Assembly: GCF_000340215.1 (NCBI RefSeq)
Contig: NW_006921532.1
Span: forward strand, 4,477,126-4,541,125
Direction of reading: 5' to 3'
Source of the DNA: Pseudocercospora fijiensis CIRAD86
Taxonomy: Eukaryota; Ascomycota; Dothideomycetes; Mycosphaerellales; Mycosphaerellaceae
DNA: 64,000 bases
Position numbers and translations under genes: made by a program. Positions 1 through 11,600 of this stretch are shown here, piece by piece. The notes below the pieces were generated by a model, which saw nothing but the letters and a program-made list of their open reading frames with translations, searched no databases and was not told where the DNA came from. How positions within the stretch are numbered: position 1 is the stretch's first letter; every line of letters begins with the position of its first letter.

Positions 1-1176
1 GTCCAGGCTGTCCAAGTGGTGGTGCTACTGCATACCGAGGAGGGAGGGACCTGCTCATTGTTGTGGGATGCTCGCCATTGTAGCGCCGGCGCTTGAGATC
101 TGGGCTGAGTGGTCCGAGATCATCACGCTCATCTTGGTGTCCATGAGGGCCGGGAGACATGGTATTGTTCGGAAATTGCCTACCCATGCGCCGTGCTGCT
201 GGAGACTGCAGGTTGAGGTCTCTCAACACGGGTAACGTACGTGACACCGGTGTGTTAATCGACGCTGGAGTGTGTGCTGAAGCTGGGCTGTTGCCTGTCG
301 AGTTAATGCTGGAGTAAGGCGTAGAAGGTGCTAAGATGCTGCGGCCGCCGCACTTCTGACAACGCGGCTTTTCGACTGCAGAGCCGCCTGCTTCCGATGA
401 CAGACTATTTCGTCGGCCGCTGCGCTTTGGTTGATAGCGATAAAGTGGGTATTGCTGCTGGTGGCGGAGCTTCTCTTCCTCGGCAAGCGCTTTCCACCTA
501 CTCTTCACTTCTGGAGGCTGGTTCTGCCACTGCTCGCCTATAATCTTCGATATTTCTGGATTTGCTAGACCTGGGTTTTGAGCAACAACTTGCGCTTGGT
601 GATTTTGTCGGTATAGAATGAACGCTAGTGCAGGTCAGTCAGATGTCACGCCGTGCATAGTCAACATAAGCACCTACCGTTGCGAGGACGTGGTATTTTG
701 GGCTCGGGCTGGCAGATACAGACGTGTATGTCACCACTTCCGGATCTGATGTGTGCTGGCGAAAAGGCTTCAGCGTGGTCGAGGTCTTTGTCCTCCGACT
801 GCACAATGCCGGCGGTGCGCTTTCTTGTTATCCTGATAGGGGGACTCTCCTCGGGCGTCAATGGAGTCTTAGACTCACCCTGACTCCGAGAAGGACTTGG
901 AGATTGCCTCTGGGAGCGAGACGAGACGGAAGACGATGTACGCCTGCTGGAACTGGCGGTAATATGATGGCTGCCTCGTGTATCCTGAGCTTGAGACTTG
1001 TTCAAGACAGCGTTATCACTTTGATTCCCGTCTGGCATGGTTCGCTGCCACAGCTGTCTCGTGAAAATGATACGTCCGCCGGAATCATGAGCTGCCTGCG
1101 TTTGTATAGGAGGTAAGCACCGGCGATCTTGCGGGTTTGGTAGCGACGGCAAGCATGAATCCTGTATGGCAGACAT
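1..1176 (-). CDS. HMG-box transcription factor (3' part missing at window edge)
   Basis: Sequence-specific DNA-binding regulator, nuclear by family. I read two exons, complement(<1..624, 678..1176), joined over a 53 bp GT-AG intron that splits the Ala codon of the RPRNAFILYRQ signature opening the HMG box. The box continues through an ANPEISKIIGEQW motif and ends near an RYQPKRSGR basic stretch (about residues 166-235). It is followed by a CQKCGGRSI motif seen in fungal HMG regulators of the MAT/Ste11-like group, then a Ser/Pro-rich tail that is still open at base 1. The N-terminal 160 residues are Ser/Arg-rich and low in complexity. The start at 1176 is only the first in-frame ATG of that open frame; an additional upstream exon is possible. 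Which regulator it is cannot be told from the part seen. Confidence 0.82.
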
Positions 1177-2911
1177 CGAGAAGAAGATGGCAGGGTCTCA
1201 CAGGCCTCTTGTTCCACTGGCATGCCCATCGACAATGAGATTCCAGTGTACCAATAGGATCGCGTGACGAATCAAGACGAGCCATTATTGCAAAGAAGCA
1301 GAGAACCTTTGTGCCTATTATCCCAAGCCTACTGTGGCATGCGGCTCTTTGTCCAATGACGAGCACGGTCATCGTCTACATCGCGCACTGCTGCGATTGT
1401 TGCGGAGTCGATACTGCACGCTTTTCTTTGTTCTTTGTTGGTGAGCGCGGGACCGAAAGCGGCCAAGCCGTAGCGCGCAGCAGCCAGACGAAACGTCAGC
1501 TGCCTTTGAGACATTCCAAGCGGTAAGCATGCAAGGAGGCGCCTCAAAGAAATGTAGGCTGGCACAACAATGCGAAGTTGCGAACAAACGGCCGTACATC
1601 CGTGGCCGCCTTAACCTCCGCTGGATCATGGAATTTCCTGATATCTGGGCACTTTGTGTTGTGTCATGGAGACACGATTTCCGGCACCGAGATGGCGGAA
1701 TGTTACACATTGTTGCAACTCTGTGAGCGTGCTGTGCGACACAACACGACCTCCAATTCTCGTCTTGTTATACACTTTGTAGCTTCGACAGCCCTTCTGC
1801 GTCTCGGGGTGGCCGTCCAGTTGGCGGGCGGGTTTCGACTTTGCATGCTGCAATGCCAGACTTTTGGGACACTGATGCTGCTGTGCCTGCGACAATTGGT
1901 GCCAAAGCCAGTTGAGGATCCATAATCCCATCTACTATGATTACCGACTTCCGACGGGTTCCAGGATGACGGCTAAGTCTGTTGTGTATGGACAGCTGCA
2001 CCCGAAACAAAGACCATCTGTAGCTTTCGATAGCCCAAGGTCAAACGCCAGTTCCACTTGATGAGTACTTTCAGGTGCGATCGGGGAACGAGCAAGCACA
2101 CAAACACTGCTAATAAATCGATGTTAGACACAGCAGCCCACTCAGTAGCACATAAGTACGGTCTCAGGCAACTCAAGACGCTCGAGCGGTGATGACGCTC
2201 TGATCCTGCTTGCGCTGCGCGTCGATGCTTGTGCACCCTTGTGACGCATCCAATAAGCAGTGAGGCGTACCGAAATTAGCCAACGACCGGCTCAACTTGC
2301 AGGACCAGAAGGTGTTTCTGCTCTTTCAGTAGCATACAGATGCCAAACCACGCCCTTCGGCTTCCATGACCTCATGCACGTCGCCGATGCATATTTTCGG
2401 GAAGTGGCATGAACGTGAGTGGGACTACCCCCGACCACGCGATACATCCATCGGACCTCGTTTGTGGTTGTCCTCTGAGAATCCTCGTAGGACCACGGGT
2501 ATTTGCAGCTGTCAAACATGCTTGACGGTAATCACGCCGGGCAGTGTCGATCTTACAAAGGTGAATGGCCGATTGGGGCCACTCGTGAGGCGCAGTAGAG
2601 GCGTCGAAACATGCGGTTTGGTCCGTGCAGCAAGCTCTACGTTTGGGTATGTGTTGGGCGTCGGCTGGCTGGCCCAGGCTGCGACTACGACTTGTGCGAA
2701 GTTGATATTATCGAAATGCTGAAGATAAGTGCGCATGTAGGAGCTTGGGGGCAGCGGCTCTTTCGAACACCGAGTCCAATAACCGCGCAACGGTGAATGG
2801 ACTTGAAAGAAAGTGCCATGCAGCCCTTCACGCTTCACAAAGCTCCAGCGCAGCCAGCATCTCACTGTCTCGCGATATTGTGTAGCCCTCCCTAAAGAGC
2901 GCATGCAGGAT
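1177..2911. other. Intergenic, 1.7 kb, no gene seen
   Basis: The stretch lies upstream of the HMG gene and downstream of the Gta3-like gene. Only short overlapping open frames occur on both strands, with no recognisable domain and no plausible intron chain. It may hold the 5' UTR or a non-coding first exon of the HMG gene. I see no repeats. Confidence 0.5.
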
Positions 2912-3523
2912 TCATCGTTGCCTGCCTCCTTCCACGACAAAATATCTTCCGGTCTTCTTGGAAGCATTTCCTAGGACATCCCAACGGTCTTGTTCTTGGT
3001 CTTGTCCTTGTTGTCTCTCGTGCTTTCGTCTGACGCGCTTATGGTGTTGTCCTCTGAGCTCCTCATTTGCGAGCGCGCTCTTCAGCGCGTTCATTCCAAG
3101 CTCTGCTTCCTTCTCACCCTGCGATGTTTCGTCCCTGAGGCTTGAGAGTGGTTTCACGTCTTCAGTATTGACCCTTTGAATATCTCTCACAAAGTGGAGC
3201 TGCGAGGACAGGGTGGCAAGCATTTTGCCCTCCTCCTCCAGATCCTTGGGTGGTGGCAGCGCTGACAACCTGAGCAGATGGTGTAACTGCTGGGAGCTAA
3301 CCTTCGGCATGCCATCTTGAAGAGCTGGTAAAAGCGAGGCCACTGACCACGTTGGCTGTGAAAGGAGCTCGCCAAGCTCAACAACACGTCTCGGACCAGA
3401 TTGATCTCGCCGTACTGGAACTGGACTTGTACTGTACGACCTGAGCTGTGCCGGAGGCGGCAAGCTCATTCGCGCGCCAACCGGGCGCGGGCGCAGCCCA
3501 TAGCCCTGGAAACTGATTTTCAT
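2912..3523 (-). CDS. Gta3/GatC-like subunit of mitochondrial Glu-tRNA(Gln) amidotransferase
   Basis: One exon, 203 codons. The N-terminus is rich in Arg, Ser and Pro and lacks acidic residues (first 45 residues), as expected for a mitochondrial targeting peptide; a second Met at residue 19 could also start it. A PTWSVASLLP motif (about 57-66) precedes a GatC-like helical segment: QLHHLLRLSALP, then FVRDIQRVNTEDVKPLSSLRDE. This pattern marks the fungal Gta3/GatF-type third subunit, which holds GatA and GatB together in the mitochondrial enzyme converting Glu-tRNA(Gln) to Gln-tRNA(Gln). The C-terminal RYFVVEGG motif is also typical of the fungal proteins. Length fits the family. The assignment is by motif memory, not by search. 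Confidence 0.82.
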   Translation of the reverse strand: MKISFQGYGLRPRPVGARMSLPPPAQLRSYSTSPVPVRRDQSGPRRVVELGELLSQPTWSVASLLPALQDGMPKVSSQQLHHLLRLSALPPPKDLEEEGKMLATLSSQLHFVRDIQRVNTEDVKPLSSLRDETSQGEKEAELGMNALKSALANEELRGQHHKRVRRKHERQQGQDQEQDRWDVLGNASKKTGRYFVVEGGRQR

Positions 3524-3642
3524 TCTGTCAATCTCTCGCTGTACCGTGTACTTTGGCGCTTCTCCATTTCATCGTATCGCGAATCAGTGATCATGAACGG
3601 TCGAGGAACACCAAGCGGCGGGACGAATGACCGGGGTCCGGC

Positions 3643-4124
3643 ATGCTCTCCTCCGATCTCGCCGCATCTCAAGTCCGTGCCATCATTGAAGATGTTGATG
3701 TCCCTTTACCACTTGCGAGCCCACTTCAAAGCATCATGAGGGGCGGTGCTGGGCTTGCCGGAGGTCTGCTGGCTGGCATCTGTGGTGTCTTCACGGGTAA
3801 GTGTCCGCCTGATCATAGCACTCACATATCCAATGAGCTCACATCTAAACAGCGTACACGGCCTTCCAGCCAGCGCTCAAAGAAGATGCCGAAAAGCGTG
3901 CTGGGACCTTCCGCGAACAGCATGGAGAGGAGAACAAGGACAATGTGCTGAGCCAGGCCATTATCAGTGACCTCAAGGAGGCCAAGGAAGAGGTCAATAA
4001 ATATGACAGCGGTGGCTTTGCCTGGGGCATCAGGAAGGCGCTGTTTGGGTCAACGCAACCACACGACATCCCAGCAGCATCGGGCGCTGATGCAAACACT
4101 CGAGACGAGAAGGAAAATGAATAG
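3643..4124 (+). CDS. Small predicted membrane protein, unknown function
   Basis: Two exons, 3643..3796 and 3853..4124, joined over a 56 bp intron with a GTAAGT donor, giving 141 residues. The start is the first ATG after an in-frame TGA at 3628. A Gly/Ala-rich hydrophobic segment (about residues 33-56, containing GGAGLAGGLLAGICGVF) is a likely single membrane helix and is interrupted by the intron. The remainder is a charged, probably helical region (about 60-110) with a hydrophilic tail. It lies head to head with the Gta3-like gene at 119 bp and tail to tail with SEC17 at about 200 bp. I do not recognise the family. A small organelle membrane protein is possible but unproven. Confidence 0.72.
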
Positions 4125-4320
4125 AGGAGCAAGGATATGGATGCCCGTGGTGGCGGGAAAAAGCTGCTATCCCGCCGGCCAACGTTGGATCGCCCACAGC
4201 TGTCATGGCAACTGCCCATGAACAGGTCTCCGGTCTGCTCCGCTGTGGCCACTTCTATGGTTGCCGCTGCCTCCCACAAGCATGAACTCCAGACGCCACT
4301 GGTTCTGCATACACGTACGA

Positions 4321-5327
4321 CTACGCGAAATCATCCTCTTTCTGCTCGATGTTGTCCTTGACCCGCAGAAGCAGCGTCGTCTTCCACTTATCAAGCTTTG
4401 ACATCTGGTCAAATTGGAACAGCTTGTCCGCAAATTTCTCTTGGTCTCCCTCATCTACTGCCTCTACGAGATCAACAAGAAGTTGATGCTCCCGAGTCTG
4501 GGTGAAGCCGGGTTCAAGGTCTCGGTAGGAGTCGAGCGCCCTGTTCATAGCCACCATATCGCCATTGGCGAGGTGACAGATGCCTGCTTTCAGGAAGTAC
4601 TCCTTGACCGACCACTTCATGAGATTGTTGTTTATCGCGGATTTCGAGATGCGTTCGTAGTTGGAGATCGCTTTAAGATAATCGCCCTCGAGAGCAGAGA
4701 TATCAGCAAGCTTGAGATAGAGCTTGTTCGCAAGTCTGGCGCAAGACGTCAGCAGGCCTGCGACCATAGTGAATGGACCAAATTCAAGCAAAGCACATAC
4801 TGCTCAGCGTTGTCGTTCTCGTACCAACCCGCCGCTGTCTCATAGGCTTCCATCGCCCGTTTCTGGTCCTGAAGCTCCACCTCGTACAGCTCTGCGAGGT
4901 TCTGCTTGTGCGTGGCTGCTCTCCTGAAGTTACCTTTGATAGTGTAATGCTGGATAGCCTGCTCGAGTACTCTCGCTGCCTCCTCGGGCTCATCTTTTCG
5001 ATAAGATTTGTATGCTTCGGTCAAGGTATTCGCGGCGTCATCAGGCTCGCTGAGTTTGGAGGACTGAATCTGTGCTGCCTTCTCAAATGTTTGCCCGGCC
5101 TCTTTGCCTGCTTTCTGCATACGGAAGGCGTTCGCGGCCTGCGTATACAGTTCGACAGCATTCTCCCACTTCTCCGTCCGGCCACCAAATAGAGAGAATC
5201 CGCCAGTCGCAGACTGAGCAGCCTTATCTGCCTACGATCCACAATTCAGCGGTGTTCCATGGCACATAGTCCGGTAGCTGATGGTGGGGCTCACCTTCTG
5301 CAGGAGCGCGCGTGGGTCTTGCGCCAT
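4321..5327 (-). CDS. SEC17: Alpha-SNAP, vesicle fusion adaptor Sec17
   Basis: Alpha-SNAP binds cis-SNARE bundles and recruits the NSF/Sec18 ATPase to take them apart after membrane fusion; it acts in the cytosol on all secretory membranes. Three exons, complement(5295..5327, 4801..5231, 4321..4735), are joined over introns of 63 and 65 bp. The product is 292 residues, the same length as yeast Sec17. The first exon encodes only MAQDPRALLQK, and the second opens with ADKAA. TPR-like helical hairpins fill the protein, with the familiar WENAVELY, NLAELYE, YLKAISNYE and LMKWSVKEYFLKAG segments. The C-terminal helix ending near KEDDFA is the part that in known Sec17 stimulates Sec18. All splice junctions keep phase. 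Confidence 0.95.
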
Positions 5328-5661
5328 GGTCGCGGTGTGCTCGTCAGATTTGGGGATCAAGTCTGGGTCCAGCGGCTTGAGGATACTGTGGCCGCTGGAG
5401 CCTAGAAATCGTCTGAAGTTGGTTGCGTGTCTCGAGGTGCGGCTGGTGAGAGGTGACAAGACAAGCTACACGTGCCTTGGCGATGACGAAACAAGGTTGG
5501 CCAGGGTCTCGATGCTGGAGCGCGTGCTTCAAGTCGCGTCGACCGAACTCCACGCTTGATGGAAGGCTCGAGTCACTTCCAACACCAACAATCGCGGCCG
5601 GAACAAGCAATTGCAGACAACGTGGCATGCTTTTTCATCAGAGATATGTGCAGCATAGCAA
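5328..5661. promoter_or_regulatory. Divergent promoter region, SEC17 / MUS7
   Basis: The 334 bp between the two start codons must hold both promoters and both 5' UTRs. I see no clear TATA box or recognised operator. Confidence 0.5.
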
Positions 5662-8600
5662 ATGAAGCGATGGCAGGATCGCGGAGAGGTGGCGGATTCA
5701 GATGAGGACGAACTCGAACTCGAACTCAGCATTGAGTCTTCCGCGGAGACACCTCCGAGAAAACGACCAAGGCTGGATCAGGTCTCTGGAATCACGGGAC
5801 TCGCACCGCCATCGGATCATGGCGCGAAGACAGATGATGAAGATGAGATTGCTTGGCTTCCGGCCAAGGCGGCGACGACGTACGGACGAAAGGGCAAGGG
5901 CAAGCCAGCGCGAAGCAATGCAACAGCGTCCTCCTCCCGCGCGCAATCGGTTGAGCGCTATGGGGGCGACAAGCTGGTGCCAATGATACCAGCTTTGCCA
6001 GACAAGACGATATGTGAGGCTATTCGAACCACTGCCAGCTCACCTGCGCACGGCTGGCTTGGAGGGACCACAGATCTGGATAATGCTAAGCCTAGCCTTT
6101 CCATCGATTCACCTCTGGCAGTTCCACTGCCGCCTTCCTCGGCCGATTCAAGCGACGAAGATGAGCTGCCAGACGTGAGTCAGATCTTCGCAGCAAAGCG
6201 CCAGGACAATCGCTATGCTTCGAGATGTCGTACATCCAGCTCGTTGAGCGAGCGCTCCGTCTCTCCCCCCACGGACTTCCATTCCCCAATTCGGCCTCTC
6301 ACGAGTCGCAGCGAATCTGGGCGAGAAGCGCTTTGTACGACTGCGAGCGATGAAATGGTCGGTGTCACACTTAACGACTTCGCTGCTGTCGATGACGATG
6401 TTGCTTCAGCAAAGCGCAGTCTGCGAGCGCGAAAAGACATTCAGCTACATCCATATCTTCTTGAGAAAGCCAAGTATCAGAGACAATTCATGGAGCGCGG
6501 ATTGAAACCTGTTCGATTGGTCCAATCGGATCCTCAACGCGAAAATGATGGGACTCCGTCTTATCCAAGCAGCAGTCAGGCTACCCTGCCGTCGTCCAGC
6601 CCTGCCGTCTCTGAGATAGGCGTGACGTCTGAGAAACCTACAATTCAGCCAACGTCTGTTAATTGCTTTATCGCCTCGCCTCACAAAACCCAACATCTGC
6701 CGGTCGAATCACACCAGCGATTGAAGAGGAGAAAACTTCATCACACAGACCCGTCGACGAGCTTTTCTCTCCATGCTCCCGCCTCACAGCCTTTGTTTGA
6801 TCACTTTTCGATACCGCCCTCGCCTCCAAATACTTCAAGCACAGAGAGTAGTGTGGAAGAGGAATCTCGTCATGTACGCCGCTCGCCCCCCAGATTCAAG
6901 TTTCCTCCCGGCTTCACTCCTCAACCGTTGCCCACGCCTGTGGTCTCCTCGGATGTAAGACGTGCCATGAGGGACGAGTGGTCAGATTCAGAGTCGCCGC
7001 CAAGGACAACACGACGGAATCAACCGGTGCGGCTCGACAGCACTCCTGTGACAAGCTCTTTAGAAGACGATTCGGAAGTTGAATCGGAGGCAGAGCTAGA
7101 AGCTCAACGTCTGCAGCGTGAACGGAGACGAATCAAAGGTGTTTTACCCGCATCGTGGCTCAAGATTGACATGCATCAGCAGCAGAGGCAAAGGTCTCAT
7201 GAGTTAGCCTTACAATCCACGAGGCACAGGTCAATCACACTCTCGCCGGAGCAGGCTGAGCCACGGAAGGGTGTCGCCAGGCGCGTCAGTGGTCGGCTAC
7301 GGCGAGGCAGCGTAGCTGGGAAAGAGAGCATAGAATCCGATGGCGCAGAATCGGACCATTCGGTTCAGATGATCGACGTTGTACAGAAACACGCAGGCGT
7401 TAGCCCTGATCGACAGCGCTTCAGTTTCGCCCAAGAGTCTACAGTGAATGATGATTTGATCGAAAATGACTTCGTGGATCCCATGCTAGCTGGTCCTTCC
7501 CGGCGTGCCCAGCAGACTAAAAGGAAGAGCTCGCGTCAGCCACGGATTAGTACAGCATTGGGGCAAGGAGCAAGAACAATTGACGACTTCTCCGAAGAGC
7601 GCTCGCATGGCGCAGAACCAAGCGCAGTACGTGTGCAAACTGAACGCACCCCGAGATCACCGTTCAAAAGACGACCTTATCCGAGAAAGGACTCATCTGT
7701 ACCTCTGAGCATAGTTGATGCTCCACGATCGCCTAGAACACGAGACGTCCAATTGCCACAGTTTGTTCGGCTTGCTTTGCGTCAAAGCAATCGTATCCAA
7801 AACCAAGGTCGCCACGGACCTCATGACAAGATCATCCGCCTCACGACCTCAGACGACACCGCTGAAGCAGATTCGGTCCTGCGAGCTTGGCGCCAGGGTA
7901 TGCTTCTGCCTCGCTATGAGCTCATGCCATCCGGCAACCACAACTGGGCAACGTCAGAGAAAAGTCCAACACATCGCGAAGCGCTTCGCGAGCAGTCGCA
8001 CAACTCGCAAAGGCACGAGCCTTCAAGTACGACTAGGACAACTGCTGGCGCGTCTCATGCGCTTACCAAGCCTGATGTAAATTCTGTGCGCAAGACGAAG
8101 TACAAACAAACTCGATTGCCTCATGCTGTAAGGTCAGCTCAGGCGCCGATGCACAATCCATCTCGCCTGGGTACAAAGGTCGGTGAGGGTCAGCTTCGAA
8201 AGAAGTCATCCGCCCGGCGCTATACGCCTGCACTGCGCTCTGCACAGCTCGAAACGCTCCAGCAGGACTTTGACAATCACCATCGCGAGGAGGCTTTCGA
8301 ACGTCGAATGCAGTGTCTGACTGAAAATGTAGCTTTACCAGGAAGGCATGCACGATCATCCGAGTACCAGATCACGCGATTCCTGTATAATCATGATCAA
8401 CAGGACCAAATCCGGACAGGAACGGACCAGATCAGACCTGCTGTTCCGGCTGTCGAGCATGATACGACTATGGATTTCCCTCACAGACCGCGCAAGTCAC
8501 GTCCGCAAAGGCTAAATGCTGAAGCAAGCGAGTATCGCCAGCCGGACGAGCTCACGCAGATCGACGCGAACAATGCCGATGATGAGCAAGACAAAATCAA

Positions 8601-11600
8601 CATCTCTAGCCCTGTCTTGCATGGCTTTGGTCTGTTCGGCTCACGATATACCGTTAACTTCAACATCGAGCCATTGCCACCAGGATTCCTTTTCCAAGCC
8701 GACACGATCATTGGAAGCGGAAAACTCGCGGAGGCGCTAGATCTGTCAAACCAAGACCTCGACAATCCGCGCGGCCAAACACATTTCGCTTTCGCAGATC
8801 AAAGCCGTAATTGGGGAGTCTGGAATGAAGACGTGGCTGCAGACTTCTCACGAATGACTGTCGAAACGATGGATGAATTGCAGAGATTACACATCGTTTC
8901 TGCAGGTGCCGGTCTTAACCAAGTACGCAATTTTATGGACCAAAACGTGAACGCTTCCTTACGGTCAGCGGTAACATACTGTTCGAAGTGTGTATACTTT
9001 GTCGACGCCGTCGACCGGCAGCACTTTGCTGAGAGCCTTTGCCGGCTTGTGAACGATGTATCGGACATCATCGAGGAGTATCAAACAGATGTATCCCGCA
9101 ATCCGAAGGCATTCAATGAGACTCGACAATACCTGGTGATCTTAGCTGTGCTGGCCAAGCAAGTGACATGCCACCCTACCGTCAGCAGGGGCACCAAAGA
9201 CAGAGCATCTGACGTATTGAATGCCACAGCATTAAGCCTCTCGAAGCATTGTATCGCCGACCAATTCGAACAGCTGCGAGCGGACTACGAGAGCTGCCGC
9301 AATGCCGCTTTGCTGGAAGAAGGCATCTCTGGCAGTGCTTGGGCACTGAGCAGCCTCGTGATTTTGATCAATTCATTTCAAACGCTCGGATCAGATGCCA
9401 ACTTCTGGCTGGTCATTAGCGCAGCTCTTTTCGGCGATATTCAAGGATACTGTGCCGTAAGCGATTTTGAGCGTCAATGGCACAGCCTATTTACGATCTT
9501 GCCGGCACTAGATATTGACAGCCGTGGTGTGCTGCAGCGTTCGGCAAGGAATCGTTCGTCGGAAGCGTGGACTATACCCAAAGCTTGCATCCTGCGCACT
9601 TTCGAGCTGTATGAAATGTCCAGCAGGATACGGGGCTTCACTGTGAATGATTATATTCGCACATTACTTTCGCGTTGCTGGTGCTTGATTGAAAGATGGC
9701 ATTGGTGGCGATCCGAGCCAATTCTTAACACCATCTTCGACTTCTTCAGCGGCCGAAGCTTAGGCTTCCTTCACAAAGAAGAATCTCAAGGGTCTCTCGA
9801 ATTTTTGGAAGAACTCAGCTCGCAGCCGTCACTCCAGGTCCTGCCGAGCGACCGCTCATTTCACATTTTCGTCAAGCTTTTAACAACATCATTCCTGCGG
9901 ATGCGTGATAATCATGTCTACGACGGACGCAAGATTTCAGGCTTGGCGTGGCGCTTCATACCAAGCCATGGTAGAACATACAACAAGGACATGGATCTCA
10001 AGCAATCCGATCTCGATGCACTGCAAAACCACCATGATCTACTCGTGGCTTTGTACTATGCTCTGCCGCCTGTCCATCGGCCAAAAGCAAATCTAGTGCG
10101 CGATCTTGTTGACCATACCAAGTCTCATCGGAAAGCTTGTGATGTTAACGTCAGGGCCTGGGCAAATCTTACTGCATTCCAAGCATCCACTGCTGAGCCA
10201 TTGGAAACTATGCAGCCCCTATCTGAGTGGTTTGTGGCTCTAGTAAGGGCAGCAGTACACCAGTACAGGTTGGCCAAGAGTGAAGCTGAACAGGACTTTG
10301 AGGAAGCCAGAAAGGAAGGTTCAACTTCTGACGAGGTTAGACTCCAGGCCGTCATCGCCAGCAATCAGCGCCCGATAGCTGCGACGATTGTCAATGCTCT
10401 TGCTGGACTCAAACGAGCTCTGCAATCTGCCCGCAACATCTCGAGCGTGCGGTATCTCGTAAAGACAACACAATTCTGGACTGTACTGGATCTCTTTGAC
10501 CCATCTCAGCGTCGACTTCTCAGTGCCATGCTTGAAGCTGTCCAAGCTATGGACACGGCACTCGAAATAGACGAGAAGTTGTCTTCGACAATAGAAAGTC
10601 GGAGTCTGAGCGAAGACAGTCAGGAGTTTGGTGATATCAGTGCTCTCCAGGAGTTTGCCGCGCATGACACCACTACACCATCATCATTGCTCGATGCGGT
10701 TGCTGATACTCTCGTCACGCCAATGGGTCAATTTGTGTCGAACGTTTTCGGCGCAGACTCTGCTCCTGACGAGTCACTGCTGCAGAGAGTGATCAGCGTT
10801 TGGGTATCGATCGCAAATCGACTTGTGAAAACATCAGCGAGAGACTGGAGTGCCTTCCTCAACGAGTATAGCACTCAGAGCTGGGCTCAGATGCGTAACA
10901 CTCCACAATGGCGCAAGTACACTCCTTACTTCATGGCTCACGTGGTCCAGCAGCCTACTTTCCCGGGAGATGAAAGTGTTGCGCAGAAAGTGCTCAATGC
11001 ATGGGTTCTGTCGCTTGTGGAGAGAGAGGCTTCGCTGAAATTTCAGCATGTACTCACGGCTGCGCTGCTCAATCATTGCAGGGAGGAGCGCCTGTTGCAG
11101 AACCTCCCTTTTGCTCAAGATCAGGACGGGCAATTCCACATAAAATTGAGCGAACTTCGGCAGAGAAGACTCCCGCTTTTGTCGTCACTGTTGTCGAACA
11201 TGCGAGAAAGCTTAGCAGAAGCTCATTCGAACCACAATCGCCCAATGGCGGAGTCCAGAAATATGTACGCTGCTGTACTTCGGCAGCTGATGCAGGCGAT
11301 GAAGCATAATTATCAAGAGCTTCAGACGGAGAAGGAAAGTGAAGTTGCTGACAGTACCGCACAAGGATCATACGTTGAATTCGTTCAGCATGTGGTCTCT
11401 TTGCTGCAGCAGCACACGAGCGACATATGCAAGGTGGATCCGTTCTTCACTGACTCCAACGCCTTCCCGCTTCCTGTTCGGGATCCAACTTATGTTGTCG
11501 GCAAGCTGAAGAGATATTCACCGAGACTCGGCGAAGCCAAGTCACGCAAAGAACTTGCTGTGTTCATGCAGACTGTCAGCGAAAGAGCCGCCGTGGATGG

